A DNA stretch of 33,957 nucleotides from Candidatus Dormiibacterota bacterium (GCA_003141695.1 PLNE01000102.1:5749-39705); one strand, 5' to 3'. Positions 15,792 to 23,730 are shown, counted from the first letter of the stretch. Numbers and translations are program-made. Notes: generated by a model from the sequence alone, not told the origin.

Positions 15792-16340
15792 TTAGTCTTG
15801 GCCGGGGAGAGGAACGTGCTCCTCGGGCGAGGGGAAATCCCCCGTCCTCCCGTCGATCCGCTCCCGGATCAGGTCAGCGTGACCGTTGTGCCGGGAGTAC
15901 TCCTCAATCATGTGGTTGACCATGCAGCGCGCCGACATCTCGAGGTAGTCGGGGGTGCTGAAGGTCACGTCCAGCGAGTCCAGATCGTTCAGGATGGACC
16001 GCGCGATCCGGCACTCATCCCCCCACATCGAGAAGGCCTCGGCAACATCGGCGTCCGCGACCGAATCGAAGTCGGCGTCGGGCTGAGCCTCGGTACACCA
16101 GATCCGCCCAATCGGCTCCCCAGAGAAGCGCCGACGGAACCAGCTTCGCTCGACTTCGGCCATGTGGCGGACAAGTCCAAGCAGGGTGAGATTGGAGGGA
16201 GGGACCGACGGCGTCTTGAGCTGAGCGTCGGAGAGTCCCTGACACTTCCAGGCCAGGGTGGATCGCTGATCCTCAAGGAAACCCGTCAGGGTCGTTCGCT
16301 CATCCCCGTTCCACGCCGGGTCGGGAGTCTGCCCAAGCAC
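15792..16340 (-). CDS. DinB-family / DUF664 protein, second copy
   Basis: Same family as 1233-1739, clearly homologous over DERTTLT.FL, LLGLVRHMA.VER.WFRR and the C-terminal EEYSRHNGHADL block. The metal-binding His pattern is intact, so a thiol- or metal-dependent enzyme is expected with unknown substrate. The start is uncertain: the frame is open to an ATG at 16433, but that N-terminus is Pro/Arg/Ser-rich and unlike the paralogue, so I use the GTG at 16340 (182 aa). It is divergent from the PPOX gene. The two copies sit in different tRNA-bounded regions, which suggests independent acquisition or duplication. Confidence 0.8.
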   Translation of the reverse strand: MLGQTPDPAWNGDERTTLTGFLEDQRSTLAWKCQGLSDAQLKTPSVPPSNLTLLGLVRHMAEVERSWFRRRFSGEPIGRIWCTEAQPDADFDSVADADVAEAFSMWGDECRIARSILNDLDSLDVTFSTPDYLEMSARCMVNHMIEEYSRHNGHADLIRERIDGRTGDFPSPEEHVPLPGQD

Positions 16341-16483
16341 GGTTCCATCATAGTCACGAGCGCAGATGTCGTCCGTCGAGCGAGGGGTGAGTGGTCGGGA
16401 CCGAGGAGACGGCGGCGATCGCGGCGGATACACAGCCGGTCCTGGACGATAGAACTACCTCAAAGGCGTCAAGGAGGTCGGCG

Positions 16484-16987
16484 ATGCCCACACCGGTGAC
16501 CACTCTGGACCCGCGGTACAGTGACCCGGTGGCGGTCGCCACCCCATGGGATGAGACCCGCCGCGTACTCGAGAAGGCCGAGCTGTTCTGGATCTCTACC
16601 GTCAGGGCCGACGACCGGCCACATGTGACCCCAGTGGTCGCGGTGTGGGTCGACGAGGCTCTCCACTTCTCCACCGGAGCCGACGAGCAGAAGTACGCCA
16701 ACCTGCGCAGCAACCCGCACGTGGTGCTGACCACTGGCTGCAACGGCTGGGACGGCGGGCTGGACGTGGTCGTCGAGGGCGACGCACTGCGCGTCACTGA
16801 CCACGAGGTGCTTCAGCACCTCGCTGCAGCCTGGGGAACCAAGTGGGACGGGCGGTGGCGCTTCATGGTTCGAGACGGCTGCTTCTACGATGGAGGCTCC
16901 CCGAGCCATGTGTTCCGGGTGGCGCCGACCAAAGTCTTCGCGTACGCCAAGGGCGATCCCTTCGGGCACACCCGCCACAAGTTCTGA
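16484..16987 (+). CDS. pyridoxamine 5'-phosphate oxidase-family flavoprotein
   Basis: Split-barrel flavin-binding protein, 167 aa. The sequence LFWISTVRADDRPHVTPVVAVW is the typical first two strands that hold FMN or F420, followed by ALHFSTG, the KYANLRSNPHVVLTTG block and VVEGDA. Such proteins are often called PPOX-class F420-dependent enzymes; cofactor and substrate cannot be decided from sequence alone. The start is fixed by a strong RBS, AAGGAGG at 16471-16477, 6 nt before ATG 16484; the open frame from 16391 is not coding-like. It lies divergent to the DinB gene and is the last gene before tRNA-Gly copy 3. Confidence 0.85.
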   Translation: MPTPVTTLDPRYSDPVAVATPWDETRRVLEKAELFWISTVRADDRPHVTPVVAVWVDEALHFSTGADEQKYANLRSNPHVVLTTGCNGWDGGLDVVVEGDALRVTDHEVLQHLAAAWGTKWDGRWRFMVRDGCFYDGGSPSHVFRVAPTKVFAYAKGDPFGHTRHKF

Positions 16988-17052
16988 GCCGGGGCCTTCA
17001 TCCCGCCGAGACCGCTGGGGTGAGCGGCGAGGCAACTCGGATTCGGAGCCGA

Positions 17053-17160
17053 GAGCGGGAGACGAGACTCGAACTCGCGACATCCAGCTTGGAAGGAATG
17101 CGCTCAGATTCGTATTCGGATCGGCTCGGTGGCGGCGCTGGTGCGCATTGCTTCGGGTTG
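17053..17160 (-). repeat. tRNA-Gly(UCC) 3'-half repeat with tail, copy 3 (next to integrase)
   Basis: The minus strand carries the CTTCCAA anticodon loop, the T-arm and the acceptor 3' strand, but the CCA complement is changed (GAG in place of TGG). The tail CAGATTCGTATTCGGATC and a degenerate GGTGCGCATTGCTTC block follow. The integrase gene begins about 140 bp to the right, the usual layout of an attL site. The interval 16988-17301 contains this repeat and the integrase upstream arms. Confidence 0.85.
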
Positions 17161-17238
17161 TGATGAAAGGCCAAGTATTGCCACGGCGTCTAGCGGAGAT
17201 CGGGAAACCCCTTCAATAGCAGGCAGATTGGGTCAGGC

Positions 17239-17279
17239 TGTGCCAGCCCGTGCCAGCAAATGGCACAGTGAAAGGCACA
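17239..17279. repeat. GTGCC/GGCAC arms upstream of integrase
   Basis: Four GTGCC or GGCAC units occur in 41 bp, two in each orientation. GTGCCA-GCAAA-TGGCAC is a perfect inverted repeat, and TGTGCCA/TGGCACA gives an overlapping one. Position between the att-like repeat and the integrase start suggests arm-type integrase sites or an int operator. Similar units recur at about 30968-31135. Confidence 0.5.
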
Positions 17280-17301
17280 GTTGTGGTAGCCTCCGGCCAC
17301 C

Positions 17302-18381
17302 ATGGCGGCGATCGAGCGGCACCGGCACAAGGGGGACGGGTACCGGCGCGACGACGGCCTCTGGGTCATCCGGGTCCAGCTGGCGGACGGGAAGCGGGTC
17401 GCCTGCTACGGCCGGACCCTGGCCGAGGCCCGACGCAAGGCCGAGGCGAAGAGGGGGGAGTGGCGGCCGGCCGCCGAGGCCTCGGTCGCGTCCTTTGCCC
17501 AGGACTGGCTGAGCGAGCGGCGGACCTCGATGAAGCCCCAGGGGTGGGCCACCTATGAGCGGACCCTCCGGCTCCACGTCCTCCCGGTGCTGGGCGACGT
17601 TCCCCTGGCCAAGGTCACCGAGCGCCACCTCGCCGATCTCTACGGCCGGCTGGCTGCCCAAGGGCTGGCCGGGTCCTCCGCCAACTTCGTCGGCGTGATC
17701 CTCAAGGCTCTCCTCAACGACGCGGAGAAGCGGTCGCTCATCCAGCGCAACCCGTCGCGCAACGTCCGGCTCCCACGCAAGGTCTACACCCGGGAGAAGG
17801 TGATCCTCGACGCCGCGGAGGCCAGGCGGTTGATCGAGGCGGCGAAGGGGGAGGGGTTCGCGGCCCTCTACACCCTGGCGCTGACCACGGGGATGCGCTC
17901 GGGCGAGATCCGCGCCCTGCGTTGGAGGGACATCGACCTCGAGGGCGGCCGCGTCCTGGTCCGCGGGACGGTCACCACCCGGATCGGCGGAGGCCGGATT
18001 ATCGACACCCCCAAGACCACCCGGAGCCTCCGCGACATCCCGATCCCGCAGGTCACCGTCCAGGCCCTGGCGGCCCACCGGGCAAGGTCAGCGCCGGCGG
18101 ACGGGATGGTCTTCCCGGGGAGCGACGGGACCCTCATGCACTCGCAGACCCTCGGCCGGGCCTTCCACACCCACCTGGACAGCGCCGGGCTGCCTCCGAT
18201 GACCTTCCACGCGCTGCGCGATACCGCGGCCACCCTGATGCTTCAGGGCGGCGTGCCAGCTCACGTCGTCAGCCGCATCCTCGGCCACGCCTCGGAGGCG
18301 ATCACCCTCTCGGTCTACGCCCATGTCACCCGCGGCATGGAGGCCCAGGCGGCCGCCGCCGTCCAGGCCATCTTCGGGTAG
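17302..18381 (+). CDS. int: tyrosine-recombinase integrase
   Basis: Site-specific integrase of the phage/ICE type, 359 aa. An N-terminal arm-binding region (residues 1-60) is followed by a SAM-like core-binding domain (about 61-155) and the catalytic domain. All active-site residues are visible: Arg199 (TGMRSGEIRAL), Lys238 (TPKTT), His303-x-x-Arg306 (FHALRD), His329 (LGHAS) and the nucleophile Tyr339 (SVYAHV). It should cut and join DNA at the tRNA-derived attachment site. It lies just to the right of tRNA-Gly copy 3, with paired GTGCC arms between them, as expected at the left end of an integrated island. It is the only integrase found in the window. A candidate excisionase lies 4.4 kb away on the other strand. 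Confidence 0.95.
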   Translation: MAAIERHRHKGDGYRRDDGLWVIRVQLADGKRVACYGRTLAEARRKAEAKRGEWRPAAEASVASFAQDWLSERRTSMKPQGWATYERTLRLHVLPVLGDVPLAKVTERHLADLYGRLAAQGLAGSSANFVGVILKALLNDAEKRSLIQRNPSRNVRLPRKVYTREKVILDAAEARRLIEAAKGEGFAALYTLALTTGMRSGEIRALRWRDIDLEGGRVLVRGTVTTRIGGGRIIDTPKTTRSLRDIPIPQVTVQALAAHRARSAPADGMVFPGSDGTLMHSQTLGRAFHTHLDSAGLPPMTFHALRDTAATLMLQGGVPAHVVSRILGHASEAITLSVYAHVTRGMEAQAAAAVQAIFG

Positions 18382-18493
18382 CCTCCGGCGCTGGCGACCG
18401 TCGCCCGCTCATCGCTGAGCAGCGGGGGATGCTGTTGCGCCGACCGTAGTGATTGTCTTCCCTTCGCGGCCGCGTATCCTTCGTGCCGCCGCA

Positions 18494-19120
18494 ATGCCTG
18501 CTGCCACAGCGCAAGGGTCCGTCGAGCTGGTCCTACGACCTCGCTTCAGTCGGACACGGCTTGTGCGGTGGTACCCACCGAGCGCCGTGGTGATACTGGC
18601 CGCGATGGCCGCCGCCAGCGGGGTGGCCACCGGCTGGACTCCTCTGACCCTGGCATTCACCGGTGGCTTTGTGATGCTCCTCGGTGGCGCGATCGAATTC
18701 GGCGTCATCACCCGCGACCTGGTGACGGTCCGCGGAGGAGCGATCACCGTCCGGAGACCTCTTCGGCACGACATCCAGCGGCCAATATCGACGGTGATGC
18801 GCGTCAGCCTGCTCCCCGGCCGGCCTGCCACCGGTCGCCGAGGGGCCGGCGGCTGGTACGCACTGATTCTCGATGACGGATCGACCCTGACAGTGCTTCT
18901 CAAGCGGAGATATCGGAGCGATGACCTCTCCACCTTCCTGGCGCTTCTGCCAGCGCCCGAGCCGGTCGAGGATACCCTGGAACGTCGTGACATCTTCAGG
19001 TCGTTCAGGGCTTCAGCACGTTCCTCGGGGCAGGACCTTGTGCTGGTGGGCCTCTCCTACGTACTCGTTTTCGGTGGCGGGGGGATGGCCCTCGCCGGCC
19101 TCCTGGCGATGCACAGGTAA
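18494..19120 (+). CDS. membrane protein of unknown function
   Basis: Family not recognised. Two N-terminal membrane spans are visible (YPPSAVVILAAMAAASGVA and LTLAFTGGFVMLLGGAIEF), then a soluble beta-rich middle (RDLVTVRGGAITVRRPL, WYALILDDGSTLTVLL) reminiscent of bacterial PH-like domains, then a C-terminal span (LVLVGLSYVLVFGGGGMALAG). About 208 aa from ATG 18494; a GTG at 18449 would add 15 residues. It follows the integrase by about 110 bp on the same strand and may be island cargo. A hairpin at 19256-19284 could end its transcript. Confidence 0.55.
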   Translation: MPAATAQGSVELVLRPRFSRTRLVRWYPPSAVVILAAMAAASGVATGWTPLTLAFTGGFVMLLGGAIEFGVITRDLVTVRGGAITVRRPLRHDIQRPISTVMRVSLLPGRPATGRRGAGGWYALILDDGSTLTVLLKRRYRSDDLSTFLALLPAPEPVEDTLERRDIFRSFRASARSSGQDLVLVGLSYVLVFGGGGMALAGLLAMHR

Positions 19121-19255
19121 GTCAACGGTGGTGGATACGACGTCGGGATTGGTGCTGAGGAGTGGACGGCTCGCGACTGGCCAATTCCCGGATTGGGTGT
19201 CAGTTAGCCTCGTCAGCCGCGTCCTGCCGGGTTGCGCTGGCAAGGTAGCGCGATA

Positions 19256-19284
19256 GGCCCCTCGGCGTGACCGAGCCAGGGGCC
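19256..19284. terminator. hairpin between convergent genes
   Basis: GGCCCCT and AGGGGCC flank a 15-nt loop that can form an inner CGG/CCG stem. It lies between the membrane-protein gene (plus) and abiEii (minus), so it could act as a bidirectional terminator. There is no T-tract. The rest of 19121-19359 shows nothing. Confidence 0.45.
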
Positions 19285-19359
19285 GCCTCGTCCGGCGGGG
19301 ATATCGAGTCCTAGCTGATCCACGGAGAGTGCACGCACGTGCTCACCTGGAACGGGCGA

Positions 19360-20304
19360 TCACGGTGTCAGGCGTGGTCGGATTGCGACCAGGGTTTGGA
19401 GCACGCTCTCGAAGGATGGCGAGGCGCCAAAGAAGAGGCTGCGGTCACGCTCGTATTCTCGGGCGAGTGTGGTGCGGAGTGGTTCATCGGGGAAGAGACC
19501 CGAACTGCCAGCGAAGTCGAGATCGGGCGGACCAAGGTGGTTGCGGAACTCCCGTGAGCCGAGCGCGTCGTGATCCTTTGCCATCTGCCAGAATGCGCCG
19601 GTTCCGACGGAGGCCCTGACACTGTCATCGCCCAGGAGTCTGATCACATCGTAGTAGTGACGGCCAATGCGCGTCAGTGAGGACGTGTCGGGATCGCTCA
19701 GGTGCCGTGCAACCGTGCCGTGGATGACGAAGAGCTTCTCGACCAGGGTTCGCTCGGCGCCCAAGACGGACAGGCTGCACGAGGGAAGCTCCGCATCGGC
19801 GGCGGGCACCGCATCGGCGAGCAGGGTTCTCAGCTGCAGAGTGGCGACGGGAGCGAACGCGCTCCTCACTCCCATCTCCAGCAGGACGCTCGGCTGCACC
19901 AGTTCGCCCCCAGCCCATATCGCATCGAAGCCGTAGGCCAGGGTCCGGTGCTGGCCCCTGCCACTGTCCTTAAGCTTTGAGGGCAGGGAGCACTGATCGG
20001 CGACAGTGCGCGCGATGCCTTTCAGCAAGGTGTCTCGAGCCGCCTCCCCGCGCCCGCCGGGGTTGACGGCGAGGTCGATGTCCTCGCTGAATCGCTCGGT
20101 GAGATGCCAGCCCTTTGAGAGGCTCGTACCGCCCTTGAGGACGACATCGTCGGAGTGCCCGTCGGCGATGGCGCAGAGGGCGCGGGTCACCCAGTAGTCC
20201 TTCTCGAGGATCGCCAAGAGTGCCGGGTTGTTGCTGTGCAGGGCATCAGCAGCGACCCGACAGAGGTCGGCAAAGTCTGCCTTGTCGACGCGTGGGTCGA
20301 TCAC
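19360..20304 (-). CDS. abiEii: AbiEii-type nucleotidyltransferase toxin
   Basis: Toxin of the type IV AbiE system, a nucleotidyltransferase-like protein that in characterised members blocks growth, in some cases by modifying tRNA, and can abort phage infection. From the GTG at 20304 it has 314 aa, the normal size. Motifs seen are EKDYWV at residues 34-39, the nucleotide-binding LKGGTSLSKG at 56-65 and the metal site RFSEDIDL with Asp75 and Asp77. The GTG overlaps the antitoxin stop as GTGA, so translation is coupled. A longer start at 20367 lies inside the antitoxin gene and is rejected. Confidence 0.87.
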   Translation of the reverse strand: MIDPRVDKADFADLCRVAADALHSNNPALLAILEKDYWVTRALCAIADGHSDDVVLKGGTSLSKGWHLTERFSEDIDLAVNPGGRGEAARDTLLKGIARTVADQCSLPSKLKDSGRGQHRTLAYGFDAIWAGGELVQPSVLLEMGVRSAFAPVATLQLRTLLADAVPAADAELPSCSLSVLGAERTLVEKLFVIHGTVARHLSDPDTSSLTRIGRHYYDVIRLLGDDSVRASVGTGAFWQMAKDHDALGSREFRNHLGPPDLDFAGSSGLFPDEPLRTTLAREYERDRSLFFGASPSFESVLQTLVAIRPRLTP

Positions 20305-21008
20305 TGAGCTCCCCAGGATCGGGCAGTCGGGAGGTCGCGCAGCGGACCGAAGGCGTAGCGGGAGCAAGGATGGACCATCTCTCGGTATCGCTTCACAACC
20401 GCGGCCGGGGCCTCGACGGCCTCAGCCAGGGCGCCAAGCATGGCTCGGACCCTTGGCGGCTCATCCCAGGCTGCGGTGGCCATGCGATCCAGAGAAACGA
20501 CCCCATCGCGGATGAGTTGAACGGCCCGAGCGCGGGTCTCCTCCGCGGAGAGATCCGAGAGGTGTTTGATGTCGCGGAGCACCTCCAGAAACGCATTCTC
20601 GTCAAGGGTCAGGGAGCGCCTCGCCGGGCTTCTCTCGAGAATCCGGAGCCCCTCCAGCCCCCGTCGGCGCAGCCGCCGGCCTCGGGTCGAGATGATGTCG
20701 GCGCGCCCCATGGGCAGCTGAGTGGTGAAGCCGAGGGTGTTGGCCGCGGTCACGCCGCCGGGCGTGTAGCGGACCTCATCGAGGGCTGAGAGAGCGACGT
20801 GGAGACGGTCAGCCGGGACAGGTCCGAACCTGCTCGTCCTCGGCACGTAGTAGTGGCCACGTCGAACGCGTACGAGTTCCCCTCGGGCCGCCAGACGGGA
20901 CAGGGCATGAGCCGCCGTCGATGGCGGGAGCTCGCGGAAGGTGGTTGCCGTGACGATGTGGCCCGGCTTGGTTTGACGGTGGGCGGCAAGGGAGCTCGTG
21001 CGGGCCAT
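20301..21008 (-). CDS. abiEi: AbiEi-type antitoxin
   Basis: Antitoxin and autorepressor of the AbiE pair, 235 aa. The N-terminal winged helix is visible in the FRELPPSTAAHALSRLAARG region followed by GELVRVRRGHYYVP, typical of AbiEi. The C-terminal domain (about residues 60-235) contains the LSALDEVRYTPGGVTAANTLGF and RGRRLRRRGLEGLRIL segments. It precedes the toxin with a 4-nt overlap. The ATG at 21008 has no Shine-Dalgarno; a -10-like TAGTAT ends 6 nt upstream, so the mRNA is probably leaderless. A near-palindrome at 21033-21048 is a likely operator. Confidence 0.85.
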   Translation of the reverse strand: MARTSSLAAHRQTKPGHIVTATTFRELPPSTAAHALSRLAARGELVRVRRGHYYVPRTSRFGPVPADRLHVALSALDEVRYTPGGVTAANTLGFTTQLPMGRADIISTRGRRLRRRGLEGLRILERSPARRSLTLDENAFLEVLRDIKHLSDLSAEETRARAVQLIRDGVVSLDRMATAAWDEPPRVRAMLGALAEAVEAPAAVVKRYREMVHPCSRYAFGPLRDLPTARSWGAQ

Positions 21009-21014
21009 GGCGCC

Positions 21015-21048
21015 ATACTAGCACATAAATGATGGCAAATATATGCCA
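21015..21048 (-). promoter_or_regulatory. abiE promoter and operator
   Basis: TAGTAT on the minus strand (21020-21015) is the probable -10. The 16-bp near-palindrome TGGCAAATATATGCCA at 21033-21048 covers the expected -35 region and fits AbiEi autoregulation. The AT-rich patch stands out from its surroundings. Confidence 0.5.
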
Positions 21049-21128
21049 CTTACCCGGTCACCGCCCCGACCGGACCAAGGCGCGCTCGGCTGCACGCCGT
21101 GCCTGCCGACTCCGTTCGGCTTCTGGGT

Positions 21129-22148
21129 TCACGACGTGGGTCGCCTGAGGTCACGGAGGTGCTCGGCAGCCTCTTCCCCGCGGACACCGAGATGACGCAG
21201 GTCTGCGAAGATCCGGGGCCAGGGGGCGATCCGCAGACCATCGGTGTCTGTGGTGAGATGTCGCGTTCCGGCGCTCGGGAACGGCCGGAGGATCAATCGC
21301 CCACCGGCCATCGGCTCGCGACTGCCAGCCTCGGCCACAAGGCGCAACGCGGGCTCGGTGCGGGCGTCGACAAAGACGTCGGCGGAGGAGACAGTGGTCA
21401 GCAAGGGGGCGACGAGGCTGGCGGCCATCGCCCCGGTCAGCGCCCAGCTGATGCGGCGCTGAGCCCAGCGGTCACCCAGATCCCGGAGTTCCGAAGCCGG
21501 ATCGCGCCAGAGGATGCCAACCTCCAGCCGCAGAGGCGGGGCGAGGCGTGCCACAGCGTCCGCGTAGTCGTCCAGCAGTCGGTCCCACTCGGCGATCCTC
21601 CGTGCCGCATCCGGCCCGCGCCGCTTCTCCGCTCGCAACAGACCGCGCGTCTCGAGGAGCGCCAGCCCCACCTGTGCCGATCTCGGCGAGTACCCGGTCG
21701 CTCGGGAGATCGCGTCCACGGTCCCTCGAACCCCGGAGAGGAGCGCCTCCGCGATTCCGAGGGTGGACGGGCGCCAGCCGCTCGGCTCTGGGGTGAACCG
21801 GTGCGAGCCGCTTCGTACGACGAGAAGCGTCGGTGTGCTGATCTCTGCGGCGCCGCTCTCATCGAGCCACCCAACGGAGTGACGCCGGGCGACTTCCTGC
21901 GCTCCTGGTGACATCTGGGGGGCGATGACCACGTCGGGAAGCGGTCGCTGGTTCAAAGAGTTGGTGAGATCGCGAGGCCAGCCGCGCGGCACCCACCGCA
22001 CGGAAAGGCGCCTCCCGTTCAGGCGCAGCAGGCTGTCTGCACCGGACTCGTCGAGGATCTCCACCCGGGCGGTCGGCGGCAGGACGCCGCGGAGGGCCGC
22101 CACGACGCGCTCCGCACGGGGAGAGGAGCGGACTTTTAGGCTAACCAT
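21129..22148 (-). CDS. solitary AbiEi-like regulator (COG4861-like)
   Basis: 339-aa protein, tentatively placed with uncharacterised AbiEi-like antitoxins (COG4861-like). An N-terminal domain has VRWVPRGWPRD and DVVIAPQMSPGAQEVARRHSVGWLDESG, a pattern like the restriction-endonuclease-like fold of such proteins. A winged helix follows (GVRGTVDAISRATGYSPRSA, LLETRGLL). The C-terminus has WALTGAMAASLVAPLL, VFVDARTEPAL and ends RIFADLRHLGVRGEEAAEHL, common in this group. No toxin gene is next to it in operon order; it lies upstream of abiEi but is separated by 120 bp with its own promoter. A perfect 17-bp palindrome overlaps its promoter, so it is probably autoregulated. The ATG at 22148 has a -10 (TATACT) 7 nt upstream and is likely leaderless. 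Confidence 0.65.
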   Translation of the reverse strand: MVSLKVRSSPRAERVVAALRGVLPPTARVEILDESGADSLLRLNGRRLSVRWVPRGWPRDLTNSLNQRPLPDVVIAPQMSPGAQEVARRHSVGWLDESGAAEISTPTLLVVRSGSHRFTPEPSGWRPSTLGIAEALLSGVRGTVDAISRATGYSPRSAQVGLALLETRGLLRAEKRRGPDAARRIAEWDRLLDDYADAVARLAPPLRLEVGILWRDPASELRDLGDRWAQRRISWALTGAMAASLVAPLLTTVSSADVFVDARTEPALRLVAEAGSREPMAGGRLILRPFPSAGTRHLTTDTDGLRIAPWPRIFADLRHLGVRGEEAAEHLRDLRRPTS

Positions 22149-22155
22149 ATGCCAT

Positions 22156-22174
22156 AGTATACTGCGGCAGTATA
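22156..22174 (-). promoter_or_regulatory. palindromic operator over -10
   Basis: TATACTGC-G-GCAGTATA at 22158-22174 is a perfect inverted repeat. The minus-strand -10 TATACT (22161-22156) partly overlaps it, and a second TATACT sits in the other arm. Binding by the downstream gene product is inferred. Confidence 0.6.
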
Positions 22175-22302
22175 GTAAGAGATAAATTAGTCCTTAAAGT
22201 CTCCCACGCGGCCGTCTCCACTGGATGGTGCCGGCAGACCAGGCTCTTCGGGGCGGCGCCAGAACCAGGGAATCGCCGCGCCTTGAGCCCAAGCGAGCGA
22301 GC

Positions 22303-22331
22303 TTGTCATTATGAGTGAGCGGTCATAGACT
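22303..22331 (+). promoter_or_regulatory. promoter of the XRE gene
   Basis: TTGTCA (22303-22308) and TAGACT (22326-22331) are 17 bp apart. The -10 ends 9 nt before the ATG, and no Shine-Dalgarno is visible. The 22175-22302 stretch holds nothing else recognisable. Confidence 0.5.
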
Positions 22332-22340
22332 GAGGCCATC

Positions 22341-22655
22341 ATGAGCGGCTGGGACGAGTTCTACGCGGAGATCGAGGCCGAGGCGAAGGCCGAAGGGCCG
22401 GCGGCCGTTCGCGACCTCCGAGCCAAGGAGCTCAAGTACAGCCTCATCACCTCCCTCATCGCCGGCCGGCGTGATCTGCACCTCACCCAGGCTCAGCTCG
22501 CTGCCCGAGCAGGAGTGGCCCAGGAGGAGATCAGCAGGATCGAGCGCGGCCGCAAGAGCCCCACCATCGACACCTACGCGCGGATCGCCGCCGCCTTGGG
22601 TCTCCAACCTCAGCTGCGCCGCCGCGTTTCCCGCGCCCGGGCTCGCGTCGCCTGA
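22341..22655 (+). CDS. XRE-family HTH regulator
   Basis: 104-aa Cro/CI-type DNA-binding protein. An N-terminal acidic helix (WDEFYAEIEAEAKAEG) precedes a clear HTH: LTQAQLAARAGVAQEEISRIERGRKSP at about residues 48-74, followed by TIDTYARIAAALGL. The layout resembles HigA-type or prophage antitoxin regulators, but no toxin gene lies beside it on the same strand, so it is an orphan. It could control the excisionase-like gene that faces it from the minus strand. A TTGTCA/TAGACT promoter places the transcription start at or just before the ATG. Function is known only as DNA binding. Confidence 0.82.
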   Translation: MSGWDEFYAEIEAEAKAEGPAAVRDLRAKELKYSLITSLIAGRRDLHLTQAQLAARAGVAQEEISRIERGRKSPTIDTYARIAAALGLQPQLRRRVSRARARVA

Positions 22656-22766
22656 CCCGGCATCTCGAGGCGGACCGGCAACGGGAGGGCAGAGCGCGCC
22701 CGACGGCCGAAGTCGACAAGCGTGGGCGTTGCAGCTAGCCAAGCTCTCATTCGATCGACCTCAGAC

Positions 22767-22991
22767 CTATCCTGCGGCTCTCCGCACCGGCCGTCGATGC
22801 CAGCGGGAGGCGCGGGCTGCGAAGTCGCGGATCGCCTGATCACTGATCCGCGCCGACCCTCGGATGTGCGCGACGGGAAGAGTGCCGTCGTCGACCAGGC
22901 GCCAGACCGTCCGCACGCTGACGCTCAGCATCCGGGCTGCCTCGGGGACAGTCCGCAGCAGCGGGGCGACACGGGTTCGGCCCGTGCCCAT
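22767..22991 (-). CDS. excisionase-family DNA-binding protein
   Basis: Small winged-helix protein of the MerR/excisionase type, about 75 aa from the ATG at 22991. The core LRTVPEAARMLSVSVRTVWRL, then VDDGTLPVAHIRGSARI and AIRDFAAR, matches the HTH_17/Xis pattern. Such proteins act as recombination directionality factors for tyrosine integrases or as plasmid regulators. The frame is open to 23165, but the extra N-terminus is encoded by the GTAC-repeat DNA and is unlike the family. Its upstream side is packed with GTAC-centred motifs, plausible binding sites. It may serve the integrase at 17302, though they are not adjacent. Confidence 0.68.
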   Translation of the reverse strand: MGTGRTRVAPLLRTVPEAARMLSVSVRTVWRLVDDGTLPVAHIRGSARISDQAIRDFAARASRWHRRPVRRAAG

Positions 22992-23040
22992 GGGGAGCGG
23001 CTCGACGAGAGGCTGCTGCACGGTGCCATCCCAGCAGCCG

Positions 23041-23310
23041 GCGCGTACGAATCGCGTACGAGTCGCCTCCGGGCCCCGCGCCCTTACCGCAGCGAGCGAC
23101 GAGTACGCAGCATACGCTGCGTACGTCACGGCGCTGGTGTGACGTGATCGTGGGTACAGACGCAATCCCCCGAAGCGTGTGAGCGTACAGACGCGCTTGT
23201 CGGTGGCCGTTTGCGCGTACAGGAGCGTACGCGGCGATCTGGTCCGTTACAACCTTGTCACACACCTTGTCTGCAGGGTCGACGATCACCCTCCGCCTCG
23301 TACGCGGCGG
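23041..23310. repeat. cluster of GTAC-centred motifs
   Basis: Nine GTAC tetramers occur in 270 bp (first bases 23043, 23054, 23101, 23119, 23152, 23185, 23217, 23227 and 23300), mostly in CGTAC contexts such as GCGTACG and GCGTACAGACGC. Three more follow at 23528, 23587 and 23596. About one would be expected by chance. It lies directly upstream of the excisionase-like gene. Candidates are arm-type recombination sites or iterons of an integrated plasmid origin. The rest of 23311-23730 holds no gene that I can support. Confidence 0.55.
23101..23122. repeat. 22-bp inverted repeat in the GTAC cluster
   Basis: GTACGCAGC and GCTGCGTAC are perfect 9-bp arms around ATAC. Immediately right, CGTCAC/GTGACG (23122-23142) gives a second, smaller inverted repeat. 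These stand out as likely protein-binding or strand-transfer sites. Confidence 0.55.
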
Positions 23311-23730
23311 CATCCGCAGGTTTGCTCGTCTTGAGCCCTCCCTGATGCGCTGGCGGAGGTAGGCACGGCGCGCCGGCCCGTCCGGCGTGGCCCAGCCGTC
23401 TGCCGAAAGGTCTGACCCCGGCCAGGCGCACGACGTGACGGGCTCAGAGCTCCTAGAGGCCGCCGGTTTGGGGCCGACGTGGCGCCAGGGAACGGTGGAT
23501 CGAACAGATGACCGGAGGGTGCATAGGGTACGGTATCCATGAACGGCGCAAACGCAAGAGAGGTGAGCGTGGAGGCGGGGGAAGGCGTACGCGGCGTACG
23601 GAGCGTTCGGATGATGGCGTCATGGGCGGGTCTGGCGATGACCAGAGACGACCCGGTGAGCCGTGGGCACCGTCCGCGTCATGGGCGTGTTGGTCCCTGA
23701 TACTCGGCGGCGAGATGCTACGGTTGGACC

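Noticed and set aside
17053-17160. Open frames with ETRTRDIQLGRN or RVRVSSPA peptides at each tRNA-Gly copy
   Set aside because: These peptides are translations of the tRNA-Gly 3' half in various frames and recur at every copy; they are not genes.
23041-23310. CRISPR array
   Set aside because: The GTAC motifs are short, irregularly spaced and without constant-length spacers; no cas genes are present.
22840-23313. 157-codon minus-strand frame across the GTAC cluster
   Set aside because: It overlaps the excisionase-like gene in another frame and is mostly Arg/Ala/Pro-rich; no domain is recognisable.
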